Shown here: positions 8,402-19,800 of the stretch, piece by piece
How positions within the stretch are numbered: position 1 is the stretch's first letter
Layout of the letters: each line of letters begins with the position of its first letter
Notes under the pieces: model-generated
What the model was told of the DNA's origin: nothing
The model's database searches: none
Seen by the model: only the letters and a program-made list of their open reading frames with translations
DNA from: Clostridia bacterium
Lineage (GTDB): Bacteria; Bacillota; Clostridia; Saccharofermentanales; Saccharofermentanaceae
Reading direction: 5' to 3'
Assembly: GCA_024403755.1 (NCBI GenBank)
Contig: JAKSRF010000003.1
Coordinates: forward strand, 1-54,275
DNA length: 54,275 bases
Translations under genes and position numbers: made by a program

Positions 8402-10276
8402 ATGAAGAAATTGAAAGTTTTATTGGTATCATCTGAGGTTAGTCCGTTTGTTAAGGTCGGAGGCCTTGCTGATGTTGTAGGTGCTTTACCTGTTGAATTA
8501 AATAAAGGTGAGGTTGATGCCAGAGTAATTCTCCCGCTTTATCGTAAGATAAAGATTAAATACAACGATGAACTTAAATTCCTTGGATGGAAGATGGTTC
8601 ATATGGGTTGGAGATCTCTTTATGCCGGCCTTTTCTCATTAGAGATGAACGGAACAACATTCTATTTTGTTGATAATGAGTATTATTTTAATTTTGAACA
8701 GGTTTATGTTGAGTATGTTTTCGATATTGAGAGATATTGCTTCTTCCAGAGAGCAGTTCTTGATTTTATGGGAGACTTTATGGATTTTGAACCTAATGTG
8801 CTCCACTGTAATGACTGGCAGACCGGTATGATGCCGATGCTTTTGGATGCTCATTTTAAGAAACAGGGCTATCATACAGATGTACAGACGGTATTTACAA
8901 TTCATAATCTCAAGTATCAGGGAGTTCACAGTGTTGATGTAGTCAGAGAGATGCTCGATTTGCCTGATGAGTACGTGAGAGATGAATTCTGTATAAAAGA
9001 TCGTGCAATTAACTTTATGAAGGCCGGCATTGTTTACTCTAATTCAGTAACAACTGTTTCTCCTACATATGCATATGAGATAATGACTGACTATTACGGT
9101 GAAGGTCTGAATTATACTTTGCAGAGATATGCATATAAGGTATCAGGCATTTTGAACGGAATTAATAATCTTGAATTCGATCCGAAGAATGATGATAAGA
9201 TTCCGGCAAAGTATGATATTACTAATTACAAGGAAGGTAAGGCAATTTGTAAGAGATCTCTTCAGGAGCAGTTGAAGCTTGATGTGAATCCTGGAGCTCC
9301 TTTGTGCGTAATGATTTCAAGGCTTGTAGATCAGAAAGGCTTGGATTTGCTTTTATATGTAATTGAAGAGATGCTCTATGACGGAATGCAGATAGTAATA
9401 CTGGGCACAGGTGACGCATATTATGAGAGAGCATTGGCAGATATTGCAAATCGCAATCCAGGTAAGATGTGTGCTTGTATCGATTTTGATAACGGTCTTG
9501 CTCATACGATGTATGCTGCAGCCGATATTTTCCTTATGCCGTCTTTGTTTGAGCCATGCGGTTTGTCACAGCTCGTATCAATGGCATACGGTACAATTCC
9601 GGTAGTACGTGAGACAGGCGGTCTTAAGGATACTGTTATTCCTTATAATGAGTTTACGGGTGAAGGTAACGGTTTCTCCTTTGCTAACATTAATGCTCAT
9701 GAATTCCTTTTTGTTACAAAATATGCATGTGACTTGTATCGTAACCATAAGGATGTATGGGATAAGCTTATCAGAGTAGGTATGAGCGGTGATTATACTT
9801 GGAAAAAGTCTGCCAAGGAATATGAGGGGCTTTATTCATTAATTACCGGTATTCCTATGGAAAGTGATAATGAGCAGAATGTTGAAGTGAGCGATAGTTT
9901 ATCTGTTGCTGAAGTTACTGTTCAGGAAATTGAGTCAAAAACTGAAGAAGTAAAGAAAGCACCGGTTAAGACTGCTGCTTCAAAGAAAGCAGAAGCAAAA
10001 AATGATAAGGCAGTTACTAAGAAGAGTGCTGTAAAGAAAACTACAGCTACAAAGGCAACGGCTAAAAAGGCAGCTCCTAAGAAAACCGCTTCCAAGAAAG
10101 TCACAGTTAAGACGGCAGAAACTAAAGAAGCAAGTGTAAAGGCGAATGCTGAGGAGACTGTTGTAAAGAAAGTTACTTCAGTAAAGAAAGCAACAACTGC
10201 TAAGAAAACAGCAACTAAGAAAGAGTCTGCTGAGAAGTCGGCAACAAAGAAAACTGCTGATAAAAAAACAAAATAA
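8402..10276 (+). CDS. glgA: Glycogen synthase with long Lys/Ala-rich C-terminal tail
   Basis: GlgA transfers glucose from ADP-glucose to the growing alpha-1,4 chain. The GT5 domain starts with LLVSSEVSPFVKVGGLADVV (from residue 7; the KVGGLADV loop binds ADP-glucose), and the GT-B C-terminal half carries LFEPCGLSQLVSMAYGTIPV near 381-400. The catalytic part ends near residue 482, the normal length of the enzyme. About 140 further residues follow: an acidic linker (about 485-512), then a strongly basic tail in which about one residue in three is Lys, arranged as KK pairs separated by Ala, Thr and Ser (for example KATAKKAAPKKTASKK). The tail resembles histone H1 and the GlgB tail from the same operon. 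Confidence 0.96.
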   Translation: MKKLKVLLVSSEVSPFVKVGGLADVVGALPVELNKGEVDARVILPLYRKIKIKYNDELKFLGWKMVHMGWRSLYAGLFSLEMNGTTFYFVDNEYYFNFEQVYVEYVFDIERYCFFQRAVLDFMGDFMDFEPNVLHCNDWQTGMMPMLLDAHFKKQGYHTDVQTVFTIHNLKYQGVHSVDVVREMLDLPDEYVRDEFCIKDRAINFMKAGIVYSNSVTTVSPTYAYEIMTDYYGEGLNYTLQRYAYKVSGILNGINNLEFDPKNDDKIPAKYDITNYKEGKAICKRSLQEQLKLDVNPGAPLCVMISRLVDQKGLDLLLYVIEEMLYDGMQIVILGTGDAYYERALADIANRNPGKMCACIDFDNGLAHTMYAAADIFLMPSLFEPCGLSQLVSMAYGTIPVVRETGGLKDTVIPYNEFTGEGNGFSFANINAHEFLFVTKYACDLYRNHKDVWDKLIRVGMSGDYTWKKSAKEYEGLYSLITGIPMESDNEQNVEVSDSLSVAEVTVQEIESKTEEVKKAPVKTAASKKAEAKNDKAVTKKSAVKKTTATKATAKKAAPKKTASKKVTVKTAETKEASVKANAEETVVKKVTSVKKATTAKKTATKKESAEKSATKKTADKKTK

Positions 10277-10304
10277 AAAACTCGTATGAAAGAGGTCATT
10301 TGTA

Positions 10305-12362
10305 ATGTCTTTTTGTTTGGATGAGGAACAGTGTGATTTATTTCTTCATGCTTCACGTTCCGAGAAATATCGTTTCCCGTTCGGTGCACAGCCTACAGAC
10401 GGTGAGGTAAAGTTGAAATTCAGGGTTCCTTCCCAAACAAAAGAAGTTACTTTGTGTTATTCCTACGGTTTATACGATTTTACTTATCATGAAGAACCAA
10501 TGCGACTGGTTGAGACAACTTCAAGCTTCGACATGTATGAAGCAGATGTGATGGTGTCTCATGAACCCGGATTGGTTTTTTATTGGTTTAAATTCAGATT
10601 GAATACAGAATATTCTGAATTGTTCTATTATGTTGCAGATGCAGATACTGATTTCGGTACCGGAAAAATATATCATGAACCGCCTCGAATCGGTGCAAAT
10701 GAAGAAAAATATCCTTATGCATGGCAGATTACGGTTTACAAACGCGGTTATAAAACACCGGACTGTCTTAAAGGTGCTCAGATATATCAGATATTTCCTG
10801 ACAGATTTGCAAGAGACAGAGGTTTTAATTACAAGAAAATGACATCTTTTCCGGCTGGACCGGAGAGAATATATCATAAAGAGTGGAGTGAGGATGTTGA
10901 TATTGACGGTAAGGAAGAAACCGGCTATTTGGCATGTGACTTTTACGGCGGAAGTCTTGACGGTGTAAGAGAGAAACTTGAATATATTAAATCTTTAGGA
11001 ATCAACATAATATATATGAATCCTATCTGTCAGGCACGTTCGAGTCACCGCTATGATACGGCGGATTACCTTAATGTCGATCCTGTACTCGGAGGTAACA
11101 GTGCATTTGAAAGACTGGTTGCCGAAGCACATAAACTGGGTATCAAAATTGTTCTTGACGGTGTATTCAGTCATACAGGTGCAGACAGTAAGTACTTTAA
11201 TAAATTTGACAGATTTGAAGGAACCGGTGCGTATAAATCATATATTACCGGAGCGGAGAGTCTGTACAGATCTTGGTATAGCTTTATCGAAAACAGTGAC
11301 GATCAGGTTCTTTATCATTCATGGTGGGGATTTCCGGATCTTCCTAATGTTGATGAGAATGATTTATCTTATAGAAAATACATTTTCGGAAAAGGCGGTG
11401 TGGTTGATACATGGACTTCAATGGGAGCTGACGGAATAAGGCTTGATGTGTCGGACGAGTTGCCGGATGGCTTTATAAGACAGATGCGAGATACATTAAA
11501 GACATGTACTGCCGATGAGGGAATACTTATTGGCGAGGTTTGGGAGGATGCCAGCAACAAATGCAGTTATGGTTCCTACCGTGATTTTCTTTTGGGAAGA
11601 ACACATGATTCGGTAATGGGTTATACGTTCAGAGAGGAAATTTTGAATTTCCTTAAAGGTAACATAAATGCAGAGGTACTTAATTCCCGTATGGAAGGTT
11701 ATCGTGAACGTTATCCTGCAGAAAGCTTTTACTGCATAATGAATCTTATATCGTCACATGATGTGCCGCGTGCTTATACTGAACTTGCTTGTTTGGAAGA
11801 ACCGGACGAGCGACGGATGCAACGAGATATGTGGGTTCCGGAGAGTAGAGAAGCAGAGGTATCTGCTTTAATGAGAATGGCATATGCTTTTCAAATAGCT
11901 TATGTAGGTTGTCCTTCTGTTTATTATGGTGATGAGGTTCTCATGCAAGGCTATAAGGATCCTTTTAATCGTCGACCTTATCCATGGAATATGTTAGATG
12001 GTAAGATGCAAGCCCATCTTGAATTCGTTAGGAAATTGGCACAAATAAGAGAGGATAATCCTTGCCTTAAGACAGGCTTTATAGAAACTCTCTATGCTTC
12101 GGGAGATGTAATAGTATTCAGAAGATTTCTTAAAGACGGCAAAGACTTTTTTGGAAAAGAAATAGACAAAGGTGCTTCAGAAATTATTTTTGCAGTGAAT
12201 CGTGGAAATAAACCTGTTGATATTGAAGTCAGTGAAGAAGGTGATGTAGAGATTGTTGCAACAGATTGTTTGAAGAATGAAAAATCGGATTTCGTTTCTT
12301 ATGGTAAATCCGGCAAATTTAATGATAGAATAGATGCGATTGCATTTAAGTTTTTCTTGTAG
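10305..12362 (+). CDS. GH13 alpha-glycosidase (neopullulanase / maltodextrin-hydrolase type)
   Basis: This alpha-amylase superfamily enzyme has an N-terminal beta domain (about 1-140) and a TIM barrel (about 155-550). The GH13 regions are DGVFSH (about 285-290), GIRLDVSDEL with the nucleophile Asp near 380, LIGEVWED with the acid/base Glu near 410, and SSHDVPR with the stabilising Asp near 486. The N-terminal domain and the YQIFPDRFARD motif are typical of cyclomaltodextrinase, neopullulanase and amylopullulanase-like enzymes. No signal peptide is visible, so it should act in the cytoplasm, probably on maltodextrins or branched oligosaccharides from glycogen. It lies 28 bases after glgA in the same operon. 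Exact bond specificity cannot be read from sequence. Confidence 0.9.
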   Translation: MSFCLDEEQCDLFLHASRSEKYRFPFGAQPTDGEVKLKFRVPSQTKEVTLCYSYGLYDFTYHEEPMRLVETTSSFDMYEADVMVSHEPGLVFYWFKFRLNTEYSELFYYVADADTDFGTGKIYHEPPRIGANEEKYPYAWQITVYKRGYKTPDCLKGAQIYQIFPDRFARDRGFNYKKMTSFPAGPERIYHKEWSEDVDIDGKEETGYLACDFYGGSLDGVREKLEYIKSLGINIIYMNPICQARSSHRYDTADYLNVDPVLGGNSAFERLVAEAHKLGIKIVLDGVFSHTGADSKYFNKFDRFEGTGAYKSYITGAESLYRSWYSFIENSDDQVLYHSWWGFPDLPNVDENDLSYRKYIFGKGGVVDTWTSMGADGIRLDVSDELPDGFIRQMRDTLKTCTADEGILIGEVWEDASNKCSYGSYRDFLLGRTHDSVMGYTFREEILNFLKGNINAEVLNSRMEGYRERYPAESFYCIMNLISSHDVPRAYTELACLEEPDERRMQRDMWVPESREAEVSALMRMAYAFQIAYVGCPSVYYGDEVLMQGYKDPFNRRPYPWNMLDGKMQAHLEFVRKLAQIREDNPCLKTGFIETLYASGDVIVFRRFLKDGKDFFGKEIDKGASEIIFAVNRGNKPVDIEVSEEGDVEIVATDCLKNEKSDFVSYGKSGKFNDRIDAIAFKFFL

Positions 12363-12373
12363 GAGGAAAGAGT

Positions 12374-13474
12374 ATGGCAGAGAATATGGGAAATGATATG
12401 ATGGAGAATCAGATTGAACAAGATGTAACAATGGAGGTTACCGACAAGAAATGTCCTCAATGCGGCGCAACATTAAAATTTAATCCGGGTACAATGTCAC
12501 TCAGTTGTGAGTTTTGCGGATACAGTAAACAACTTCCTAAGGCTGAGACCGGTGAGGCAGTAGTTGAACTTGATTTTAAAACAGCTACCATTCGTTCTTC
12601 ATGTGAGTGGGGAACTAAGAAAAAGAGTATTGTATGTAAGCAGTGCGGCGGTGAGGCAATCTATGATGCACTTGATACAGCTGCTACTTGTCCGTTTTGC
12701 GGTTCTTCAAGCGTAATGCCTGTAGACAATATTGAGGATGTAATGTCCCCGGGCGGAATTGTACCGTTTGAGATAAGTAAGGAAAAAGCGGAACAACTGT
12801 TTAAGAGTTGGTTAGGCGGAAAGTTATTTGCTCCTAAAGCAGCCAAACAGTCTTGCCAGGCAAAGGATTTTCAGGGAATATATCTACCATTCTGGACATA
12901 TGATTGTGATACTACATCAACCTATTCAGCCAGATTAGGCTTTGAGTATGGTTCCGGTGATAATAAGAAAATTCGTTGGAAGAACTATAGCGGAGTTTAT
13001 GATCAATTTATTGATGATGAAATAGTATACGGCAGTAAGAAAACTGTTTCACCTGAACTTAAGGCAGTATCTAATTTCGATTTTAAGAAGATACAGCCGT
13101 ATTCTCCTGAGATAGTTGCAGGTTTTGCAGCTGAGAGATATTCTGTCGGACTTGACGAAGGATGGACTAAGGCTCAACAGACAATTAAACCGAAGCTTCA
13201 CAGCGGTTTAACCAATCAGCTTCGTAAGGCTTATCATCCGGATAGGATTGAAGGAATTAAGATGGCTACCAATTATGACAATATAACATTTAAGTATTTG
13301 CTTGCACCTATTTGGATGGCTGCATTTAAGTATAATGATAAAACTTATAATATAGCCATTAACGGACAGACGGGAAGAGTAGCAGGAAAGTCACCTATAT
13401 CAGCGATTCGTGTTATTATTGCTATTATTATTGCTATTGCAATTTTTGCATTTATCATGAGTTTGCAAAAATAA
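12374..13474 (+). CDS. Double zinc-ribbon protein with C-terminal membrane anchor
   Basis: Two zinc ribbons are visible: CPQC...CEFC (C27, C30, C45, C48) and CKQC...CPFC (about residues 87-112). A central domain of unknown function (about 120-330) has conserved-looking tryptophan/tyrosine motifs such as GIYLPFWTYDCDTTSTYSA. A single membrane helix (about 343-363) ends the protein, placing the rest in the cytoplasm. Proteins of this design are common in Lachnospiraceae and are often annotated as TFIIB-type zinc-ribbon proteins without known function. It is 11 bases downstream of the GH13 gene, with a good GGAGGA site, and is the last gene before the operon terminator. A link to glycogen is inferred only from position. 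Confidence 0.75.
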   Translation: MAENMGNDMMENQIEQDVTMEVTDKKCPQCGATLKFNPGTMSLSCEFCGYSKQLPKAETGEAVVELDFKTATIRSSCEWGTKKKSIVCKQCGGEAIYDALDTAATCPFCGSSSVMPVDNIEDVMSPGGIVPFEISKEKAEQLFKSWLGGKLFAPKAAKQSCQAKDFQGIYLPFWTYDCDTTSTYSARLGFEYGSGDNKKIRWKNYSGVYDQFIDDEIVYGSKKTVSPELKAVSNFDFKKIQPYSPEIVAGFAAERYSVGLDEGWTKAQQTIKPKLHSGLTNQLRKAYHPDRIEGIKMATNYDNITFKYLLAPIWMAAFKYNDKTYNIAINGQTGRVAGKSPISAIRVIIAIIIAIAIFAFIMSLQK

Positions 13475-13504
13475 ACTGTATATTTTGTATATTTTCATGA
13501 AGCT

Positions 13505-13538
13505 GGCTGTCTCAATCGAGACGGCCTCTTTTTATTTT
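13505..13538 (+). terminator. Rho-independent terminator of the glycogen operon
   Basis: GGCTGTCTC (13505-13513) pairs with GAGACGGCC (13518-13526) in 9 base pairs around an AATC loop and is followed by TCTTTTTATTTT. Confidence 0.93.
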
Positions 13539-13552
13539 CGAGAATTCAGTCT

Positions 13553-13589
13553 TAAAAAAACACAGTAATCAGTACAGTAAATCTGTGTT
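13553..13589 (-). terminator. Possible minus-strand terminator upstream of the adhesin gene
   Basis: AACACAG (13559-13565) and CTGTGTT (13583-13589) form a 7-pair stem. Read on the minus strand the hairpin is followed by a run of T (complement of the A run at 13554-13560). No minus-strand gene is seen to its right, so the terminated transcript, if any, is unknown. Confidence 0.4.
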
Positions 13590-13769
13590 AGAGAAGTGTT
13601 ACAAAATGAAACATAATATTGAAAGTTTTAATGTGATAAGACTCTTTTTCAATTGCTTTTTTCTTTGAAATTGTAAATATTTTTTTCCGTTGAAATGCTT
13701 AAAAACAGGCACTTTGTTTATCCAATTTATATAAAGTACATAATTTTGACACATTTTTAAAAATAGTAC

Positions 13770-13798
13770 TTGAAATTTTAAAATTTCTGTTAAATAAT
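13770..13798 (+). promoter_or_regulatory. Weak promoter candidate for the adhesin gene
   Basis: TTGAAA (13770-13775) and AATAAT (13793-13798) are 17 bases apart in AT-rich DNA. An alternative -35, TTGACA at 13746-13751, has no good -10 at the standard distance. The AT richness makes chance matches likely. Confidence 0.3.
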
Positions 13799-13883
13799 TC
13801 TAATGGTTCATTGTGGATACATGAAAATCATCTCACAACATGTAGAAGAAGTATTTATTAAAAGTTTTAGGAGAAGTTAGCAC

Positions 13884-16800
13884 ATGTTAAAATCAGTTAA
13901 GAAGAGATTAGCTTCATTTTTAGCCGCAGTTCTTTGTGTTTCGTCTTTGTTGCCGATAACAAACAATATGTTGAGAGCTGATGAGACGTATACTGATGGG
14001 TATTCCTTTTCGACGGTTCTTTCAAAATTTCAGTGCTTTGTCGAGAATGATTTGAATTATAACAATCATTGTGTAGGCGCTTTGGTAGCAGGCGGAACCG
14101 CTAATATTGATTGCTTCGGTGAAGGATCAATCTCACCTTCGTATTTCGGTAATCTTGCTAAGCTGAATAACTTTAATTCTCCTGCTTGGGTAAGCGGTGC
14201 GGGCGTTGATTATCTTTATTTCAACAATATAGACAGCAATCTTTATAACTTAATGGTAAATGCCGGAAGAGCTAACGCTTTCCGACAGAATCCGGGTTAT
14301 ATGAATGTTGCTTCTGCTTTTAATACACTTCGTTCTGATTCAGCAGATATTGCAAACAGTGCTAACAATTATATAGATGCAACTAAAATAGATACATATG
14401 GTACACTTCAGGTAGATTTGTTAAATGGTTCAAATGTTAAGATTGAGTATGATGCTTGGCTTAAAGCTGACAGAGTAAGTTTCTTCAATTCCAGTAACGG
14501 AGACTTTGGTCCTGCTTCGTTTGCTACCGGAAACTACGAAATCAGTATTGTAAATGTTGGTCTTGAGAGCGGAAATTCAGTTAATTTGGATTTCTACAAC
14601 AAAATTTATGTTAACGGTGTGCCTTTCAGCAATGAAAATGCTTTGAAGTCTTGTCTTAATGCAAGTAACGCAGGTCAGATTTACCTTGGTGGTGTAAACC
14701 TTGTGTGGAATTTACCGGATGCAGCTTTGGTAAACGCTACTCAGCTCCAAGGACATTTGCTTGCGCCTAGTGCTTCGGTAGTTGCTGAGGGTGGAAACTA
14801 TGAAGGTGGAATTATTGCGAAGAATCTTACTGCTTCTGCTGAAGGACATTTCTTCCCGTATAATCCTTCCAATGGTTCTATTCTTGCTTATTCAAATACA
14901 ATAAGCATTGCTAAGGTTGATGGTTCTTCAAATCCTGTAGCAGGTGCTAAGTTAAAGATTTCAGGTGTTACTTCAGAGAATAATACTATCTTTAATTTTA
15001 ATGAGGCTACGTACGATGCTTCGACAGCTGCAAGTGTTAACGTTAATCCGGGATATATTGAATGGGTAACCAATGATTCTGAATTTAAGGTTGGTAAACT
15101 CATTGAAGGTTCATATTTAGTTGAAGAATTAAGTGCGCCACAGGGTTATAAGACGGTTGCTCCGTTTTCATTTACAGTTAATCACGACAGAACAATTTCT
15201 TTTGAGAATACTAATAATGTTACTTTTGACGGCGATACATTGACATTTAAGGTAACTGATAATGAGTTGCCGAGAACTGTGGTATCTATTTCAAAGCAGG
15301 ATGTTGATCATAAGGGAAGAGAACTTGAAGGTGCTTCAATGAAGCTTGTCGGAGTTGATACATCAAGAAATACCATTATCTTCAGTGAGAAGAATGTTAC
15401 TCCGGGTGCTGATGCTACAGATTTTTCTTACGGTGAGTCTTTGATTTGGACTTCAGGTACAACTGCAACATCAGTTGCACTTCTTGACGGTACTTATACT
15501 CTTACCGAGGAAGTTGCACCTACAAAGTACGATAAGGTAGTTACGAGTTTTACATTTACGGTTAACCAGGGTAAGGTTACTACGTCTTCTACAGATGCAA
15601 GTTATATGTTGGATTCAGCTTCCAATAAGATTGCTATGTTTGATGAACTTCTTCCTACTCCTACACCTACGGTAGAGGTATCCATTTCAAAGCAGGATAT
15701 TACAAGCGGTGAAGAGATTAAGGGTGCTTCTCTTACTTTGATCGGTAAGGATGTAAATGGTGCAGATATAAATTTTGCAGATACTGATATAGTTGCTTTA
15801 GGTGATGAGGCAGTTGTTTCTTCTTACGGCAAGTCGTTAGTATGGACATCAGGTTATACTGCTACTAAGGTTGGTCTTGTAGATGGTTCTTATGAGTTGA
15901 AAGAAACTGTTGCTCCTGAAGGATATGATGCAGTTACTTCTGTATTCTCATTTACAATTAAGGATGGAGTTATTTCTTCAAATGTACAGAGTAAATTCTA
16001 TTCATTTACCGATAATGTAATTGTGGTATTTAATGAATTAACTCCTGTTACTCCTACACCTACTCCTACTGTAGAAGTATCAATCTCAAAGCAGGATTTG
16101 GCTGATAAGGGAAGTGAACTTGCAGGTGCTCAGATGGTTCTTAACGGCTATGAGGATGCAAGCAAGACAAGTAAGATTACTCTTGATAAAGATGCAATTA
16201 TATTGGGTGAGGGTGCTAAGCTTGTTTCAAGCGGTGACTCTTTGATTTGGGTTTCCGGAACAAAGACAACAAAGGTTAATCTTCCTGATGGTTTCTATAC
16301 ACTCTCAGAGGGTTATGCTCCTGAAGAGTATGTTTCTGTAACAACTGTATTTGAATTCGAGATTACAAACGGTGTAGTTTCTTCTTCAGATGTTTGTGAT
16401 ATTTTCAGTGTTTCTGACGATTATGTAGTTTTGTTTAACGAGCTTAAGCCTACAATAACGCCGGAACCGACAGATACACCGGTTCCTACTTATGAAGTTA
16501 AGCTTTCTAAGCAGGATATTGCAGACAAGGGTGCTGAGATTCCGGGTGCGGAGATGAAGCTTACCGGTGTTGATGTTAACGGTGTAATCGTTGAGTTTAC
16601 TGCTGCTGATGTAAGCGCACCGAAGGATGCCAAGATAGAGTCTTACGGATCAAGTTTGGTATGGACTTCAGGTTCTGATTCAATAAAGGTTAATCTTGTT
16701 GACGGTGAGTATAAGCTTATCGAGGTTAATGCTCCGATTGATTATTTGCCGGTAACAACAGAGTTCACGTTTACAGTAAAAGACGGTGTAGTAAGCACTG

Positions 16801-19800
16801 ATGAGACAAGTGTTAACTTCTATGCTGCGAATGGTTTGGTTGCTTTGTTCGATGAGCTTCGTCCTACTCCTACACCAACTGTATATGTTTTTGTTTCAAA
16901 ACAGGATATTGACAATAAGGGTATAGAACTTAAGGGTGCTACACTTGAACTTACAGGTGTTGATGCTGACAATGTTGCTGTTTCATTTGACAATGTTGAA
17001 GTTAAGTTAGGAAGCGGAGCTTCGAGAGTTAATACTGACAGTTCAGTATTAAGTTGGATTTCAGGTACTACAGCTACTAAGGTTGGTCTTGTAGACGGTA
17101 CTTATTATCTTAAGGAAGTTGTTGCTCCTACTTACTATAACGGAGTAACTACTACATTTGAGTTTACAATCAAGAACGGTGTGGTATCTACTTCAGTTGT
17201 TGATAAGTGTTTTACGGTTGAGAAGGATGTAGTGGCTTTGTTTAATGAATTGGCTCCTACAGAGGTATCAATTTCTAAGCAGGATATAGATAATCAGGGT
17301 AATGAGCTTAAGGGTGCTACACTCGAGCTTTCAGGTGCTGATGTAAACGGTGATGCTATCATTATTGACAGTTCATGTGTAGTTCTCGGTGATGAGGCTG
17401 TTATGGGTAAGGCTGAAGCTGAGGGCGGTATCAGATGGACGTCAGGTTTAACAGATACTAAGTTTACTTTGGATGACGGTTTATATACCCTTAAGGAAAT
17501 TGTCGCTCCGACAGGTTATGATAAGGTTGTTACTATCTTTACATTTACTGTTATGAACGGAACAATTTCTACTAAGGTTGATTCATTATCATATGCATTA
17601 GATTCAGATTCTAATTCAATTGTAGTATTGAATAACCTTACCAAGAGTACGGTTTCTATTTCAAAGCAGGATATTGATAATAAGGGTCCTGAACTTCCTG
17701 GCGCTGAAATGTCTCTTGAGGGCGTTGATGTAAATAATAATCCGATTGTTTTCTATGATAAGGATGTTACAAGAGGTAACGGTGCTGTTATTGAGTCCGC
17801 TCCGAATTCTAAGGTTCTTGTTTGGGTATCAGGTACAACTGCTACAAAGGTAAAACTTATTGACGGTACATATACTTTAACTGAGAATTATGCTCCTAAG
17901 GATTATGAGAAGGTAACAACAACATTTATATTCACTGTAGCTAATGGTGTGGTTACTTCTTCGATGAGCAGTTCAGAGTTTGCTGTTACAGATGATTCTG
18001 TTGTATTGTTTAACGCACCGATACCTGTTCCGTCAAAGACACCTGTAAGTATTTCAAAACAGGATATAGCCGATAAGGGTCCTGAACTTCCTGGTGCAAC
18101 ATTGGTATTAACCGGTGTTGATGCAGATAATAATCCGGTTGTATTTGAGTCTACGGATGTAGCTGTAGGAAAAGATGCTACTCTCCTTGATACAGGTGAT
18201 AATACTGTATTAAGTTGGATATCAGGCAGTGATGCAACAGCAGTAAATATGATTGATGGTACATATACTTTGGAGGAAACATATGCTCCGAAGGGTTATG
18301 ATAAGGTTACTACGACATTTACCTTTACTGTTACAAACGGTGTAGTTGATACAAAGGAAACAAGTGTTAACTTCTCAGCTGAGAACGGATTGGTTGCATT
18401 GTTTGATGAACTTATTCCTACTCCGACACCTACAATTGCAGTAACTGTTTCAAAGCAGGATTTTGATGATAAGGGTGATGAACTTAAGGGCGCTACATTA
18501 AGTCTTACAGGCGAGAATGTAAACGGTGAGGTCATTACATTCAGCAGTTCTGATGTTGAACTCGGTACTGATGCATATTTAGTTGATAACGGTGATGATA
18601 CAGTATTGACATGGGTATCAGGTACAACTTCAACAAAGATAAATCTTGCAGACGGTAAATACTCTTTGAAAGAAGATTATGCGCCTGAATATTATGATAA
18701 GGTTACAACAGTATTCACATTTACTATTACAAACGGAGTTGTATCAACAAGTGAAGTAAGTGATTATTTCACAGCTTCAGATGATATGGTAGCGCTCTTC
18801 GATAAGCTTCTCCCGATTCCGACTGTTGAGGTTTCTATTTCAAAGCAGGATATTGATGCAAAGGGTGATGAGCTTAAGGGTGCAACTTTAAGTCTCTCAG
18901 GTAAGGATGTTAACGGTGATGCTGTTACGTTTGACAATGCTGATGTAACATTAGGTAAGGATGCTGTGCTTGTAGATAATTCTGATAGTTCAGTATTGAG
19001 CTGGGTATCAGGTACAACATTAACTAAGGTAAATCTTGTTGATGGTACATATACTCTCAGAGAGGATTATGCTCCTGAAGGATATGATGTAGTTACAACA
19101 GTATTCACATTTACTATTACAAACGGAGTTGTATCAACAAGTGAAGTAAGTGATTATTTCACAGCTTCAGATGATATGGTAGCGCTCTTCGATAAGCTTC
19201 TCCCGATTCCGACTGTTGAGGTTTCTATTTCAAAGCAGGATATTGATGCAAAGGGTGATGAGCTTAAGGGTGCAACTTTAAGTCTCTCAGGTAAGGATGT
19301 TAACGGTGATGCTGTTACGTTTGACAATGCTGATGTAACATTAGGTAAGGATGCTGTGCTTGTAGATAATTCTGATAGTTCAGTATTGAGCTGGGTATCA
19401 GGTACAACATTAACTAAGGTAAATCTTGTTGATGGTACATATACTCTCAGAGAGGATTATGCTCCTGAAGGATATGATGTAGTTACAACGGTATTTACTT
19501 TTACTATTGAGAACAGTGTTGTATCAACAAGTGAAGTAAGTGAGTTCTTTACTGTATCAGACGGTGTTGTTGCCTTGTATAATGAGCTTATAAGAACAAT
19601 TACTCCACCGACAACACCAACACCTACATCTACACCGACCCCTACACCTACAAAGGCTCCAACGCCTACACCTACATCTACTCCGACAGAGACTCCTACG
19701 CCTACTCCGGCTGTTTATGAAGTAAATCTTTCAAAGCAGGATTTGGCTGGTAACGGGGAGGAACTTCCTGGCGCTAAGATGGAACTTACAGGTACTGACG

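Larger units (their letters stand above)
13475..13883 (+). other. Intergenic region before the giant surface protein
   Basis: These 409 bases hold two terminator-like hairpins (13505-13538 on plus, 13553-13589 on minus), then very AT-rich sequence with a weak promoter candidate and an AGGAGAAG ribosome site at 13870-13877. No open gene is recognisable. Confidence 0.6.

Noticed and set aside
9922-10389. 155-codon minus-strand open frame opposite the glgA tail
   Set aside because: It is an artefact of the Lys/Ala-rich repeats on the other strand, which read as Phe/Val/Ala; no ribosome site and low-complexity composition.
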